The notes under the pieces are model-generated. The model was not told the DNA's origin, did not search any database, and saw only the letters and a program-made list of their open reading frames with translations. Positions 1 through 11,844 of a stretch of DNA of 64,000 nt are shown piece by piece. The stretch's first letter is position 1. Every line of letters starts with the position of its first letter. The position numbers were made by a program, and so were the translations under genes. Origin of the DNA: Anoxynatronum buryatiense (GTDB lineage Bacteria > Bacillota > Clostridia > Peptostreptococcales > Tindalliaceae); contig NZ_FXUF01000010.1 of assembly GCF_900182905.1 (NCBI RefSeq), positions 62,001-126,000 on the forward strand, given 5' to 3'.

Positions 1-1
1 A

Positions 2-706
2 AACCCCCGCACCAGTGTCATGATTCTCTGCAGCCCCCACAATCCTGTTGGACGTGTCTGGAGCCGCAGTGAAATTTCAAGGGTGGCAGAACTGTGCCTG
101 GCCCATGATGTACTGCTGATTTCAGACGAAATTCACCATGATCTGGTTTTTGCGCCCCACCGGCACCAGATTACCGCCATGCTGTCCGATGAAATTGCCC
201 ACAACACCATTACCTGCACAGCTCCCAGCAAGACCTTTAATCTGGCAGGCTTGCAGGCTTCCAACATCATTATTACCGACGAGAAAAAAAGACGCCGTTT
301 TACCCAAACACTGGAGCGCAACGGAGTCTTTGGCATTAATCCCTTTGGCAGCGCAGCCACCATTGCCGCCTATGAGTCAGGGGCCCCCTGGCTTGATGCC
401 CTGCTGGATTACCTGACGGAGAACCTGGACTATCTGGAAAACTTTGTGAAGGAACATCTGCCCGAGGTGCGTCTGTTCAGACCCGAGGGCACCTACCTGG
501 CCTGGATGGATTTCAGGGCTCTCGGCCTTGATCAGACCGCTTTGGAAGCATTGATTGAAAAGGATGCAGGCGTCGCTCTGAATCAAGGTTACATCTTTGG
601 CGATTCAGGCATTGGCTTTCAGCGGATGAATGTGGCCTGCCCACGCAGTCTGCTTGAAGAAGGCCTCAACCGCATTACCAGAGCAGTGGCTGCCCAGCGA
701 AGATAA
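2..706 (+). CDS. MalY/PatB family PLP-dependent C-S lyase or aminotransferase, 5' truncated by window edge
   Basis: The reading frame is open to the first base of the window, so only the C-terminal 234 residues are present; family members are about 390 aa. The fold-type I PLP enzyme signature is clear: CSPHNPVGR near the visible N-terminus, then SDEIHHDLVF, which holds the aspartate that contacts the PLP pyridine, then APSKTFNLAG with the PLP-binding lysine. The C-terminal half ends with RMNVACPRSLLEEGLNRI, typical of the MalY/PatB (cystathionine beta-lyase) branch. These enzymes cleave cystathionine or cysteine, or transaminate, in the cytoplasm; the substrate is not fixed by sequence. It converges on the selenoprotein gene, only 29 bases away. 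Confidence 0.88.
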   Translation, partial: NPRTSVMILCSPHNPVGRVWSRSEISRVAELCLAHDVLLISDEIHHDLVFAPHRHQITAMLSDEIAHNTITCTAPSKTFNLAGLQASNIIITDEKKRRRFTQTLERNGVFGINPFGSAATIAAYESGAPWLDALLDYLTENLDYLENFVKEHLPEVRLFRPEGTYLAWMDFRALGLDQTALEALIEKDAGVALNQGYIFGDSGIGFQRMNVACPRSLLEEGLNRITRAVAAQRR

Positions 707-735
707 GCCGCTCATTTGGCCGGAAGCCAGGAATG

Positions 736-1344
736 TCAGCGGTTCAGCTGAAGGTGCTGAAGCAGGACTGTTGCCGGATCATCAGTCACCTGCTGATAGA
801 GTCGTTCCCCCTCAGGGGAATAGATGACAACACCCCGGTGTACTGTGCTGGCCTGGGGTTGAATGATCCCCGCTTCCCGATAAAACATGATTTCAGGATC
901 GGACATCAGTGGATAGCTGAGTCCGATTTTTTCTGTCAGCGCTTCATGCGCGGCTGGTGTATCGGCACTGACGCCGTAAAGGGCGTAGCCTAAATCTTCA
1001 ATTTCTTCGATCACTTCGTTCAGCTGACCCAGCTGCTGCGTACAGATGGATCAGCCGGCGCCCAGAAAGAAAACGAAAATAGTGCCGGTGTCACCGGCAG
1101 CCAGCAGATCGCCCACACGCTGGGTTTCTCCCCGGTGATCCAACAGTGCCAGATTCTCTACAACACCGCCTGCCCCATCTGTTTCAAGAGTGGGGGCTTG
1201 TGCTGTATTCCGAAACCCCAGAATGGCAACGACAATCACCAGGATCACGGCCATAACGGCCATCCAGATCATTACCTGTCTTCCTTTTGCCGGCGTGCCC
1301 TGAGCTTTGCTGTTTTTCCGCTTGATTTTTCTAATCTGTGACAT
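736..1344 (-). CDS. Membrane-anchored redoxin (AhpC/TSA-like) selenoprotein, Sec at codon 98
   Basis: Two collinear same-frame segments are separated only by UGA at 1051-1053. Read as selenocysteine they give one 202-aa protein. It has a basic N-terminus, one membrane helix (about residues 24-43), then an extracytoplasmic thioredoxin fold. The active site reads [17 protein letters not shown], with Sec98 three residues before Cys101. Cys101 aligns with the peroxidatic Cys of peroxiredoxins and Sec98 takes the place of the conserved Thr. Downstream, [17 protein letters not shown] and [10 protein letters not shown] are normal redoxin elements and show no decay. A SECIS-like hairpin follows the UGA. 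The ribosome binding site GGGAGGGATAAGCC precedes the ATG. A thiol/selenol peroxidase or disulfide reductase role is inferred. A nonsense mutation is the alternative, but the hairpin and the Sec-x-x-Cys motif argue against it. Confidence 0.86.
1008..1053 (-). promoter_or_regulatory. SECIS-like hairpin for UGA at 1051-1053
   Basis: In the mRNA, two copies of the self-complementary hexamer CAGCUG (1035-1030 and 1026-1021) flank a GGU triplet, forming a 6-bp stem with an apical GGU. The GGU lies at nucleotides 25-27 counted from the U of UGA, inside the 16-37 nt range known for bacterial SECIS loops. GAUC at the UGA can pair with GAUC near 1013-1010 as a lower stem. The selenoprotein gene at 51249-51539 has an apical GGU at almost the same distance. 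Confidence 0.7.
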
Positions 1345-1400
1345 GGCTTATCCCTCCCGTATTGTATGGATTCACAAAAACGACTGTCGGCAGCTGCCAC

Positions 1401-2162
1401 TTAAGGCATCAACGACTGTCCGGTGTCTGTCCATGTGAAATTTTCGAGAATAACATGAGCTCTGGCTTCAAGTCCATCGCCGTATTCCCAGGGGTAATGA
1501 ATATCAATGTGAAAGAACCGACCGTCATGCTGCCCTGCATAGATGGCTCCTGTATACGCATCGTCCATGAAAAAGTATTCCCGCAGTGTCCAGTCATACA
1601 TCAGCTCTTCCGGAAGCTTTTTTTCAACCCATTCCACTTCCCGGGATACAAGAAGCCCATTATCTCCCGTCAAAAGATCAAAGAAAGCCTCAGAAGTCAC
1701 CACTGCATCGGCATGATAGAAGGTGACGGCCACATACGCTTCAGGATTTGGGTTGCCGCCATAGTTGGTGATAAAGCGAACGCCATCGGCTTCACCTGAG
1801 TCTGCTGTTTCAGCCACCATGTCTTCTGTATAATAGGTGTGGAAGGGGAGGCCTGATTCCCTGAACAAATGAATCACCACCGGTTCTTCCATTCCTTCAA
1901 TGAGAAACACCGTTTCGATGGTTTCCGGTAATTCTGCCGGTGTTTCTGCAACGGGTTCAACCGGGGCCGGTTCTTCCGCCGGCATCTCTTCGGTTGGTAT
2001 GTCTTCTGCCGGACTTTCCGCAGCACCATTGGGCCCACCAGCAGGCCTGCCACAGGCAGTAACTGCCAGCATCAATACCAGCCCCATTAATGCCAGTGCC
2101 AGCATCCATGGGCCGTGTCCTTTGTGAGTTGATTGATTTTTTTCCTCATGTCCTGTTGTCAT
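1401..2162 (-). CDS. Putative lipoprotein of unknown function
   Basis: This 253-aa protein has a basic N-terminal stretch (TGHEEKNQSTHKGHG), a hydrophobic helix and the lipobox LAVTACG, so it should be a lipoprotein on the outer face of the membrane. About 60 low-complexity residues rich in Pro, Glu and Ala follow as a linker. A globular C-terminal domain (about residues 85-253) contains FLIEGMEEPVVIHLFRE and an aromatic, acidic tail. I recognise no family. The ATG at 2162 is chosen because GGAGG lies 8 bases upstream; the ATG at 2177 has no spacing to a ribosome binding site. The gene sits between cls and the Sec-redoxin on the same strand, so a shared envelope role is possible but unproven. 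Confidence 0.75.
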   Translation of the reverse strand: MTTGHEEKNQSTHKGHGPWMLALALMGLVLMLAVTACGRPAGGPNGAAESPAEDIPTEEMPAEEPAPVEPVAETPAELPETIETVFLIEGMEEPVVIHLFRESGLPFHTYYTEDMVAETADSGEADGVRFITNYGGNPNPEAYVAVTFYHADAVVTSEAFFDLLTGDNGLLVSREVEWVEKKLPEELMYDWTLREYFFMDDAYTGAIYAGQHDGRFFHIDIHYPWEYGDGLEARAHVILENFTWTDTGQSLMP

Positions 2163-2261
2163 TATCAACGCCTCCATTTTGAATGATTCAGTGACTCATG
2201 TCCATTAACAGGTTGTGTGGATCTTTTTTGGAGTGGTTCTGTTTTGTGCAGCTGGTTTTTC

Positions 2262-3704
2262 TTACAGAATCGGCGACAGCAATCGCATGGCCGATTCTTT
2301 AAACCGGTGAATAAAAGGTCGCTGTCGATGGTGTTCCAGGCTTACCTCAATGCTGTCGGCCAAATCTTCAAAGAAATCATGGCTCATTTGACGGGTGATG
2401 GCTTCATCGTAGTAAAAGGCATTCACCTCAAAGTTCAGATCAAAGCTTCGAATATCCATGTTGGTGGTTCCCACAGAAGTAAAGTTGTCATCCACCAGCA
2501 CCACCTTGCTGTGCATGAAGCCCTTTTGATATTGAAAGATTCTGACGCCGGCTTCCAGCAACTCCTGAAAATGTGATTTGGATGCCCAGAAGACTGTTCG
2601 GTGGTCAGGGCGCCCCGGAAGCAGAATTCGAACATCGACGCCACGAAGGGCCGCGGTTTTGAGGGCGACCAGAATGCTCTCATCCGGCACCAGGTAGGGG
2701 GTGCAAATATAGACTCGCTGCATAGCCGTGGTAATGGCCATGAAGTAACCCTGATGAATGGATGCCCACAGCGAGTCAGGGCCACTGGAAACCACTTGAA
2801 TCAACTGGTCTCCCAAATGCTCCCTTCGCGGAAAAAAGATCTTGTCATCTATTTCCTGCCCGCTGACAAAATACCAGTCCCGCAGAAAGATAACCTGCAG
2901 CGCATAAACAGCTTCACCCTCAATTTGAACCTGGGTATCCCGCCAATAACCCAGTTCCGGTGATTTTCCCAGGTATTCGTCACCAATGTTCAATCCACCG
3001 GTGAAGCCCATTCGGCCATCCACCACCAACAGCTTTCGATGGTTTCGATAGTTCAGGCGATGGGCCAGGATCACCGGGTAAAGCACTTTCAGAAAGGGTT
3101 TCACCTCCACCCCTGCCTCCCGCATCTCATCAAGAAACCGGCGGCTCAGGCGCCAACTTCCCACTGCATCGTAGATAAGCCGCACCGATATGCCCTCCCT
3201 GGCTTTTTTGATCAGTGCCTGCTGAAAACGGCGGCCGATAACACTGTCTTTGATGATGAAATACTCCATGTGAACGTGGTGACTGGCTGATTCAATGGCC
3301 TTCAGCATGGTTTCAAAGGCTGTCTCTCCACTCTTTAAAAGATGGCTCCGGTTGTTTGCTGTGAGGGGAGCGTCACCGTTATTGACCATAAGGGGCAACA
3401 CTTTTCCACGAACATCATTGTAACGCCTGGTAAAGAGGTCACTATGGTCTGAAACAAAGATCTGATTATCCAGGAGACGGCGGATGATCCGGTAGTCCTG
3501 TTTTCGTTTTTTGATGAAGGTGCGTTTTTTACGGTGATTCTGACCCAAGTAAAGGTAGAGGAAGATGCCGAAAATTGGAACGAAAATGAGGATCAACAGC
3601 CAGGTCATGGTGCGGGAGGGGTTTCGGTTTTCCAGTACAATGACAAGCCCCACCACAATGGTGCTGATGGTGATCACCGCAGTAAGTATTCCCAGCGGAC
3701 TCAT
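2262..3704 (-). CDS. cls: Cardiolipin synthase
   Basis: A 480-aa member of the phospholipase D superfamily. It has two N-terminal membrane helices (MSPLGILTAVITIST... and MTWLLILIFVPIFG). Two HKD motifs follow: HRKLLVVDGRMGFTGGLN and HSKVVLVDDNFTSVGTTNMD, whose His, Lys and Asp residues are all present. The length matches bacterial Cls (about 480 aa). It condenses two phosphatidylglycerols to cardiolipin at the membrane. The start at 3704 is preferred over an upstream ATG because GAAAGGGGAATAGCG lies just before it. It is followed by the lipoprotein gene and preceded by a patatin-type lipase, forming a membrane-lipid group. Confidence 0.93.
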   Translation of the reverse strand: MSPLGILTAVITISTIVVGLVIVLENRNPSRTMTWLLILIFVPIFGIFLYLYLGQNHRKKRTFIKKRKQDYRIIRRLLDNQIFVSDHSDLFTRRYNDVRGKVLPLMVNNGDAPLTANNRSHLLKSGETAFETMLKAIESASHHVHMEYFIIKDSVIGRRFQQALIKKAREGISVRLIYDAVGSWRLSRRFLDEMREAGVEVKPFLKVLYPVILAHRLNYRNHRKLLVVDGRMGFTGGLNIGDEYLGKSPELGYWRDTQVQIEGEAVYALQVIFLRDWYFVSGQEIDDKIFFPRREHLGDQLIQVVSSGPDSLWASIHQGYFMAITTAMQRVYICTPYLVPDESILVALKTAALRGVDVRILLPGRPDHRTVFWASKSHFQELLEAGVRIFQYQKGFMHSKVVLVDDNFTSVGTTNMDIRSFDLNFEVNAFYYDEAITRQMSHDFFEDLADSIEVSLEHHRQRPFIHRFKESAMRLLSPIL

Positions 3705-3799
3705 CGCTATTCCCCTTTCTGTCTCTGCTTTAGCGTGTGCGCGTGGAATGATATTTCCGAAAGATACTTTTCCTGTTTTCGCAAGACCTGGTGGGATCA

Positions 3800-5035
3800 T
3801 CAGCCTTGAAGCATGTGCTGAAACCAGTCACGATTTTTCATGAAAGACTGGAGCAGCGCTTCTTTTTTCTTTTCTCTGCCGGGCTTAAAGAGATTTTCTG
3901 ATATTTTCAGAAATGAAGCCACCGAGTTGGCTTCGCTTTTTTCTTGCTGATGAAAGGGACAACTGGCAATCACTTGCATCCACTCATCAAACTCGTAAAC
4001 TTTCAGATAATCCACCTGGCAGGTTTCTGCCGTGGCTTCCAGCACCCGCAGCAGCAGGTCACGGTGTGTGTGGGAAGGTGTCAGCCCGGCCAGTTCCATC
4101 AACGCTGGAATGGCATCCTCAATAAAGAGACGGTTTAATGCCTTGCCAGGTTTCAGTCCCAGTATGGTGCACACTTCTTTTTTTGCTTCTTCCGGCCAGC
4201 GGAGAATCATCTGCAGGGCGGTCATTTCATCGGGAAAGGCTTTTAGGTAAAAGCGTTTGCCCTGATAATTTTTTAGAACTCGCAAGGTGTCCAGATAACC
4301 CAACATCAGGTTTCGCCGGCTTCGCCGGGTGCTGAAATCCAACATGCCTCCCAGATCACGCTCAGGTGCAATGTAATGAATGGTTGCGTCTTTCTCATTC
4401 ACCCTGATAATTCGCCCTGAACCATAAAGGCGAACAGCGTAGATTTCCCGGTAGCCTTTCTTCACCAGCATGTTGGCAGGAAGATTATTGTAAAAACCAC
4501 CGTCAAGAAACACCTTGCCGTCCAGCAGACGTTCCCTGAAAACAGGAAGGTATGAGGACGCCATGAGATAGTCTCCCATTTTCCCTTCTGGAATATCTTC
4601 TTTAAAGAGCTCCAGGGGTTTTCGATCGGTGATGGAGAAGGTGACAAATCCAAAATCCACCGGCGATCTTCTGATGGCTTCCTCGCTCAGCAGTTGCTGG
4701 ATCATGTCATAGAGTGGCGATGTGTCAATTCCGCTATTTTTGATGATGTTGCGAATTTCTTCTATGATCATTATCACGTTGGCATGATCCAATTTGCGGT
4801 CTGACAGCATTTCGTAAATATCATCGTCAAGGGTCATTACCTGCTGGGGTGTCATATGATACCACAGCTCCCATGCCGCTTCAAAGTCATCCTGAACCAT
4901 GAGCCCTCCGTTGAGAGCCCCCACAGAGGTACCTGTTATCCCCTGAAAAGTGACGCCCATTTCCCGGAAAGCTTTCCAGGCTCCAATTTGATAAGCGCCT
5001 TTGGCGCCGCCGCCCTCCAGTGTTAATCCCAGCAT
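3800..5035 (-). CDS. Patatin-like phospholipase family protein (RssA-type)
   Basis: A 411-aa protein with an N-terminal patatin domain. The oxyanion motif GGGAKGAYQIGAW is at residues 8-20, the nucleophile elbow is GTSVGALNGG, and the catalytic aspartate is in FLDGGFYNNLPA. The Ser-Asp dyad is therefore intact. No signal peptide is visible, so it should act in the cytoplasm or at the inner membrane face as an acyl hydrolase. The C-terminal third is extra and unassigned. The ribosome binding site AGGAGGATGACCC precedes the ATG. It lies 25 bases downstream of the FNR-like regulator gene, so the two are probably co-transcribed. Confidence 0.9.
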   Translation of the reverse strand: MLGLTLEGGGAKGAYQIGAWKAFREMGVTFQGITGTSVGALNGGLMVQDDFEAAWELWYHMTPQQVMTLDDDIYEMLSDRKLDHANVIMIIEEIRNIIKNSGIDTSPLYDMIQQLLSEEAIRRSPVDFGFVTFSITDRKPLELFKEDIPEGKMGDYLMASSYLPVFRERLLDGKVFLDGGFYNNLPANMLVKKGYREIYAVRLYGSGRIIRVNEKDATIHYIAPERDLGGMLDFSTRRSRRNLMLGYLDTLRVLKNYQGKRFYLKAFPDEMTALQMILRWPEEAKKEVCTILGLKPGKALNRLFIEDAIPALMELAGLTPSHTHRDLLLRVLEATAETCQVDYLKVYEFDEWMQVIASCPFHQQEKSEANSVASFLKISENLFKPGREKKKEALLQSFMKNRDWFQHMLQG

Positions 5036-5060
5036 GGGTCATCCTCCTCTTCAAGTAAGC

Positions 5061-5777
5061 TTACTCAATCAGTTCTTTCAACCGATTCATGTCACGAATG
5101 ATCACCCGGCGGCCGCTTTCCAGCAGCAGAATGCCTTCGGCCTGAAGTGCCGATAAACGTCGGCTGACGGTTTCACGGGTGAGTCCCAGATAGGCAGCCA
5201 TGTCTTCCCGGGAGAGGGGCATATTAATGGCCGTTCCTTCCAGCTCTCTCACTCCAAAACCTTCTGCCAGATTGATCAGCAAGACTGCCATGCGCACGTC
5301 AACATCTTTGCTGGTTAACACCTGCACCAGCTTTTCCAGTGATTTAATCCGGTCAAAGGCATGCGCCAGTACCTGATCTCTCACCTGGGGGCTGTCTTCC
5401 AGCACCCGGCGAAAATCTTCCTGGGCCAGCACACAAAAGGCGGTGTCTTCCAGAGCGGTTACCCGATACTCCACTGCCTCTTCTTTTAACAGGCTCAGTT
5501 CACCAAAAAAATCCCCTTCCGCCAGAATATAGAGAATCTGTTCTTTGCCATCCCGATTATAGGTATAGGCTTTGACACTTCCCTGATTAACGATGTAGAG
5601 ACTTGAAAGCAGGTCTCCTTCATGAAAGATGGTTTCGCCCTTTTTTATTTTTCGGCTGACAATCAGGCTGGAAATCTTTTCCAGCCCCGCTTCATCCAGT
5701 TGCTGAAATAAGGAAACTTTTGAAGCACAATAGCTGTTGCGGCAGGATTCACAGCCGCATCCCCGGCAAGCTTCCAT
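5061..5777 (-). CDS. Crp/Fnr-family transcriptional regulator with N-terminal cysteine cluster
   Basis: A 238-aa regulator. Residues 4-17 hold five cysteines (C4, C7, C9, C12, C17), a plausible iron-sulfur ligand set as in FNR. A cyclic-nucleotide-type beta-roll follows (GETIFHEGDLLSSLYIVNQGSVKAY, GDFFGELSLL). The C-terminal winged helix has the recognition helix LTRETVSRRL, in which the E-x-x-S-R pattern is that of FNR proteins reading TGA half-sites. The ATG at 5777 has GGGAGTG upstream; a GTG at 5807 is the alternative. It is divergent from the Ric operon with an FNR-type palindrome between them, so it probably controls NO/oxygen damage repair. Whether it binds an Fe-S cluster is inferred. 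Confidence 0.88.
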   Translation of the reverse strand: MEACRGCGCESCRNSYCASKVSLFQQLDEAGLEKISSLIVSRKIKKGETIFHEGDLLSSLYIVNQGSVKAYTYNRDGKEQILYILAEGDFFGELSLLKEEAVEYRVTALEDTAFCVLAQEDFRRVLEDSPQVRDQVLAHAFDRIKSLEKLVQVLTSKDVDVRMAVLLINLAEGFGVRELEGTAINMPLSREDMAAYLGLTRETVSRRLSALQAEGILLLESGRRVIIRDMNRLKELIE

Positions 5778-5927
5778 GTTGGTCACTCCCATTCTGTGTC
5801 TTATCACCAGTCGCTTTTCAAATGATTCATACCCACTTTTTGCTGCTTTAGCCCTTCCTTTGTCAGTTCTCTTTCTGATGTGCTGAAAGTCCCGTATGTC
5901 ATCATGTGATTTGCTTTTTTAGAGCCG

Positions 5928-5943
5928 CGTGATTCGAATCACG
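5928..5943. promoter_or_regulatory. Perfect 16-bp FNR-type palindrome
   Basis: The sequence CGTGATTCGAATCACG is its own reverse complement and contains GTGAT-N4-ATCAC, one base per half-site from the FNR consensus TTGAT-N4-ATCAA. TACACT at 5965-5970 could be the -10 of a plus-strand promoter. That would put the palindrome centre near -41.5, the class II activator position, for the ric operon. It lies between the FNR-like regulator gene and ric. Confidence 0.7.
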
Positions 5944-6058
5944 GTTTTTCTGCTTTTATCAGTGTACACTTGGGTTACTGTTGGTGATGCCACACCATCG
6001 CCCCAATGCATCTGTGGATTCCTTCACCGACGGGGTATGATACTAAGGAGTGATTCAT

Positions 6059-6760
6059 ATGATTACCACCAACGACATTCATTTGAACGAGACGCTTGGT
6101 GCCATTGTCAGCCGTTTTCCAGGCTCGATTCCCATTCTCACGAAGCATGAGATTGACTTCTGCTGCGGCGGTCACCGCACGTTGGCCACTGCCCTTGACC
6201 TTTCTTCGGATCAAAGAACGCACCCGGTGCTCACCGAACTTAATGCTGGTTATGAACGTGCTCTCACCGAAGGAGAAGACTTTCAGCAGTTTCGTTATGA
6301 GAGCCCCACCATGCTCATGGATTACATTGTTCACTGGCATCACGAGCGGCTGCGCGAAAATCTGCCGACCATCGAGAAGCTGTTGGCTAAAATAGTAGCG
6401 GTTCACGGAAGCAATCACCCGGAGCTGCTGGCTGTGGAGCAGGCGTTTACACCTCTGAAAGCTGCCATGATTGAGCACTTGTCTGAAGAAGAGACCCATA
6501 GCTTTCCTCTCATTAAAGAAGCCTCTGAAACCGTCACACTCACCAGAGAAACCATGACCGCTCTTGACAGCCTGCGAGAGGATCACGACACCGTGGGTGA
6601 TCACCTGAAAGCCATTCGCCGTCTCACCCAGGGATTCACCATACCCGAAGATGGCTGCTCCACTTACCATTTCGTGTATCAAAAATTGCTGGAGCTGGAA
6701 ACAGACACTTTCCAGCATGTGCATTTGGAAAACAATGTGCTGTTTCACATGATTGGCTAA
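6059..6760 (+). CDS. ric: Iron-sulfur cluster repair di-iron protein (Ric/ScdA/YtfE)
   Basis: A 233-aa protein. The N-terminal DUF542/ScdA_N domain carries HEIDFCCGGHRTLATAL, with the typical Cys-Cys pair. The C-terminal hemerythrin-like domain supplies His and Glu ligands for a di-iron site (VHWHHERLRENLP, MIEHLSEEETHSFPLI, LREDHDTVGDHL, HVHLENNVLFHMIG). Ric proteins repair iron-sulfur clusters damaged by nitric oxide or oxidants in the cytoplasm. The start is set by AAGGAG at 6045-6050, eight bases before the ATG. It is the first gene of a run with a DUF1858 protein and a second hemerythrin, downstream of an FNR-type palindrome, which fits induction by NO or oxygen stress. Confidence 0.94.
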   Translation: MITTNDIHLNETLGAIVSRFPGSIPILTKHEIDFCCGGHRTLATALDLSSDQRTHPVLTELNAGYERALTEGEDFQQFRYESPTMLMDYIVHWHHERLRENLPTIEKLLAKIVAVHGSNHPELLAVEQAFTPLKAAMIEHLSEEETHSFPLIKEASETVTLTRETMTALDSLREDHDTVGDHLKAIRRLTQGFTIPEDGCSTYHFVYQKLLELETDTFQHVHLENNVLFHMIG

Positions 6761-6849
6761 CCACTTTAAACTACCACCCGCCAAATTAACAACTGATTTA
6801 ACAACTGAAATTAGCAACCGAATTAACTACCTAAAAAGGAGCGATTTCA

Positions 6850-7044
6850 ATGAACATTACCAAAGACATGACCATTGCAGAAATTTTGAAGCACCAACCC
6901 AATGCCGCCGTCATTCTCATGCAGTTTGGCATGGGGTGCATCGGCTGCCCTTCCTCTCAGTCAGAAACCCTGGCAGAGGCGGCGCTGGTTCATAACATGG
7001 ATGCCGACGCCATTCTGGTAAAACTGAATGAGGGGCGTACCTAA
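6850..7044 (+). CDS. DUF1858 domain-containing small protein
   Basis: A 64-aa protein that is almost entirely one DUF1858 domain: ITKDMTIAEILKHQPNAAVIL, then FGMGCIGCPSSQSETLAEAALVH, and a C-terminal VHNMDADAILVKLN. The GMGCIGCPSS Cys-x-x-Cys motif is diagnostic. The function is not established; such domains occur beside Ric/hemerythrin proteins and hybrid-cluster proteins, which suggests nitrosative stress or a redox cofactor. The ribosome binding site AAAAGGAGCGATTTCA precedes the ATG. The gene ends with TAA followed directly by TGA. Confidence 0.9.
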   Translation: MNITKDMTIAEILKHQPNAAVILMQFGMGCIGCPSSQSETLAEAALVHNMDADAILVKLNEGRT

Positions 7045-7065
7045 TGAGCCTGTTTCTGGGAATCT

Positions 7066-7212
7066 GTGGGTGATGACGTGTTGCATTATGATGACCTTCG
7101 AAAAACCTGGATTCAGGCATTTTCAAACCAGCTGCAGCCCTCCTGGAGCTACTCGGTGTCACCGGAGGGGATTCACCAGATTCAGACTGAAGGAGGAACT
7201 TCTGCCCTATGA
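7066..7212 (+). CDS. Possible small protein between DUF1858 and hemerythrin genes
   Basis: An open frame of 48 codons from a GTG at 7066, in the same frame as the DUF1858 gene after its TAA-TGA. The predicted peptide (VGDDVLHYDDLRKTWIQAF... PSWSYSVSPEGIHQIQTE) has amphipathic, protein-like composition. Its stop overlaps the next ATG as ATGA at 7209-7212, a pattern of translational coupling. The ribosome binding site is poor (TGGGAATCT). It could be a real small protein, or the remnant of a domain once fused to DUF1858 and cut off by the stop codons. The tail resembles DUF2249-like sequences only weakly. Confidence 0.3.
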   Translation: MGDDVLHYDDLRKTWIQAFSNQLQPSWSYSVSPEGIHQIQTEGGTSAL

Positions 7213-7763
7213 ACGCCATTGAACTGATGACTTATGAACACACGTTTATTCGCCGCATGCTCACTGTCATGCGCAAGTTTGCATACCGTCTCATGAATGA
7301 TCCGCAAATGGACGTTTCTGATGCCCCCCTGATGATTGACTTTGTTCGCCAATACGCTGACAAGCATCACCACGGAAAAGAGGAAGATCTTCTCTTTAAC
7401 CGCATGGTGGCACATCTGGGTTCTGCTGCTGTGAAGCTGGTACAGCACGGCATGCTGGTGGAACACGATTTGGGACGTCTTCATATGAAACTGATGGAAG
7501 AAGGCATTGAAGCGTTTCAGGCAGGCGATGATGAAGCCCGGCTTGATATCATAGGCAATGCCATCGCTTATACCCAACTGCTTGACCGTCACATCTCCAA
7601 AGAGGATGACATGGTTTATCAGTTTGCCTGGCGTCATTTTCAGCCGGAGATGATCGAACTGATCAACCGGGAAACGGATGATTTTGAAGTCAAGGCTTCG
7701 GCAGCAGGCATTCAGCAGCATTACCTGACTCTGCTGGAGGAGATGGAAGCGAAATACCTGTAA
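7209..7763 (+). CDS. Hemerythrin domain-containing protein
   Basis: A 184-aa protein made of one hemerythrin HHE-type four-helix bundle. Candidate di-iron ligands appear in order: YEHTFIRRML (H14), DKHHHGKEEDLLF, MLVEHDLGRLH and LDRHISKEDDMVYQFA. Single-domain hemerythrins of this kind bind oxygen or react with NO or peroxide in the cytoplasm. GGAGG lies about 10 bases before the ATG. It is the last gene of the ric group and is followed by a strong hairpin terminator. Confidence 0.9.
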   Translation: MNAIELMTYEHTFIRRMLTVMRKFAYRLMNDPQMDVSDAPLMIDFVRQYADKHHHGKEEDLLFNRMVAHLGSAAVKLVQHGMLVEHDLGRLHMKLMEEGIEAFQAGDDEARLDIIGNAIAYTQLLDRHISKEDDMVYQFAWRHFQPEMIELINRETDDFEVKASAAGIQQHYLTLLEEMEAKYL

Positions 7764-7767
7764 AACG

Positions 7768-7796
7768 AAAGCTGCGGACGCATTGTCCGCAGCTTT
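7768..7796. terminator. Bidirectional rho-independent terminator
   Basis: A perfect 12-bp stem (AAAGCTGCGGAC / GTCCGCAGCTTT) with loop GCATT lies between the convergent hemerythrin and PFOR genes, followed by TTCTTC on the plus strand. Confidence 0.85.
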
Positions 7797-7843
7797 CTTC
7801 TGATGCTGATTCATTTCATTTCCAGCTTATGCCGCTGGATTTT

Positions 7844-11844
<4,001 letters not shown>

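Noticed and set aside
5975-6817. 280-aa minus-strand open frame over the ric gene.
   Set aside because: Antisense shadow of ric; the plus-strand frame has the Ric motifs and a good ribosome binding site.
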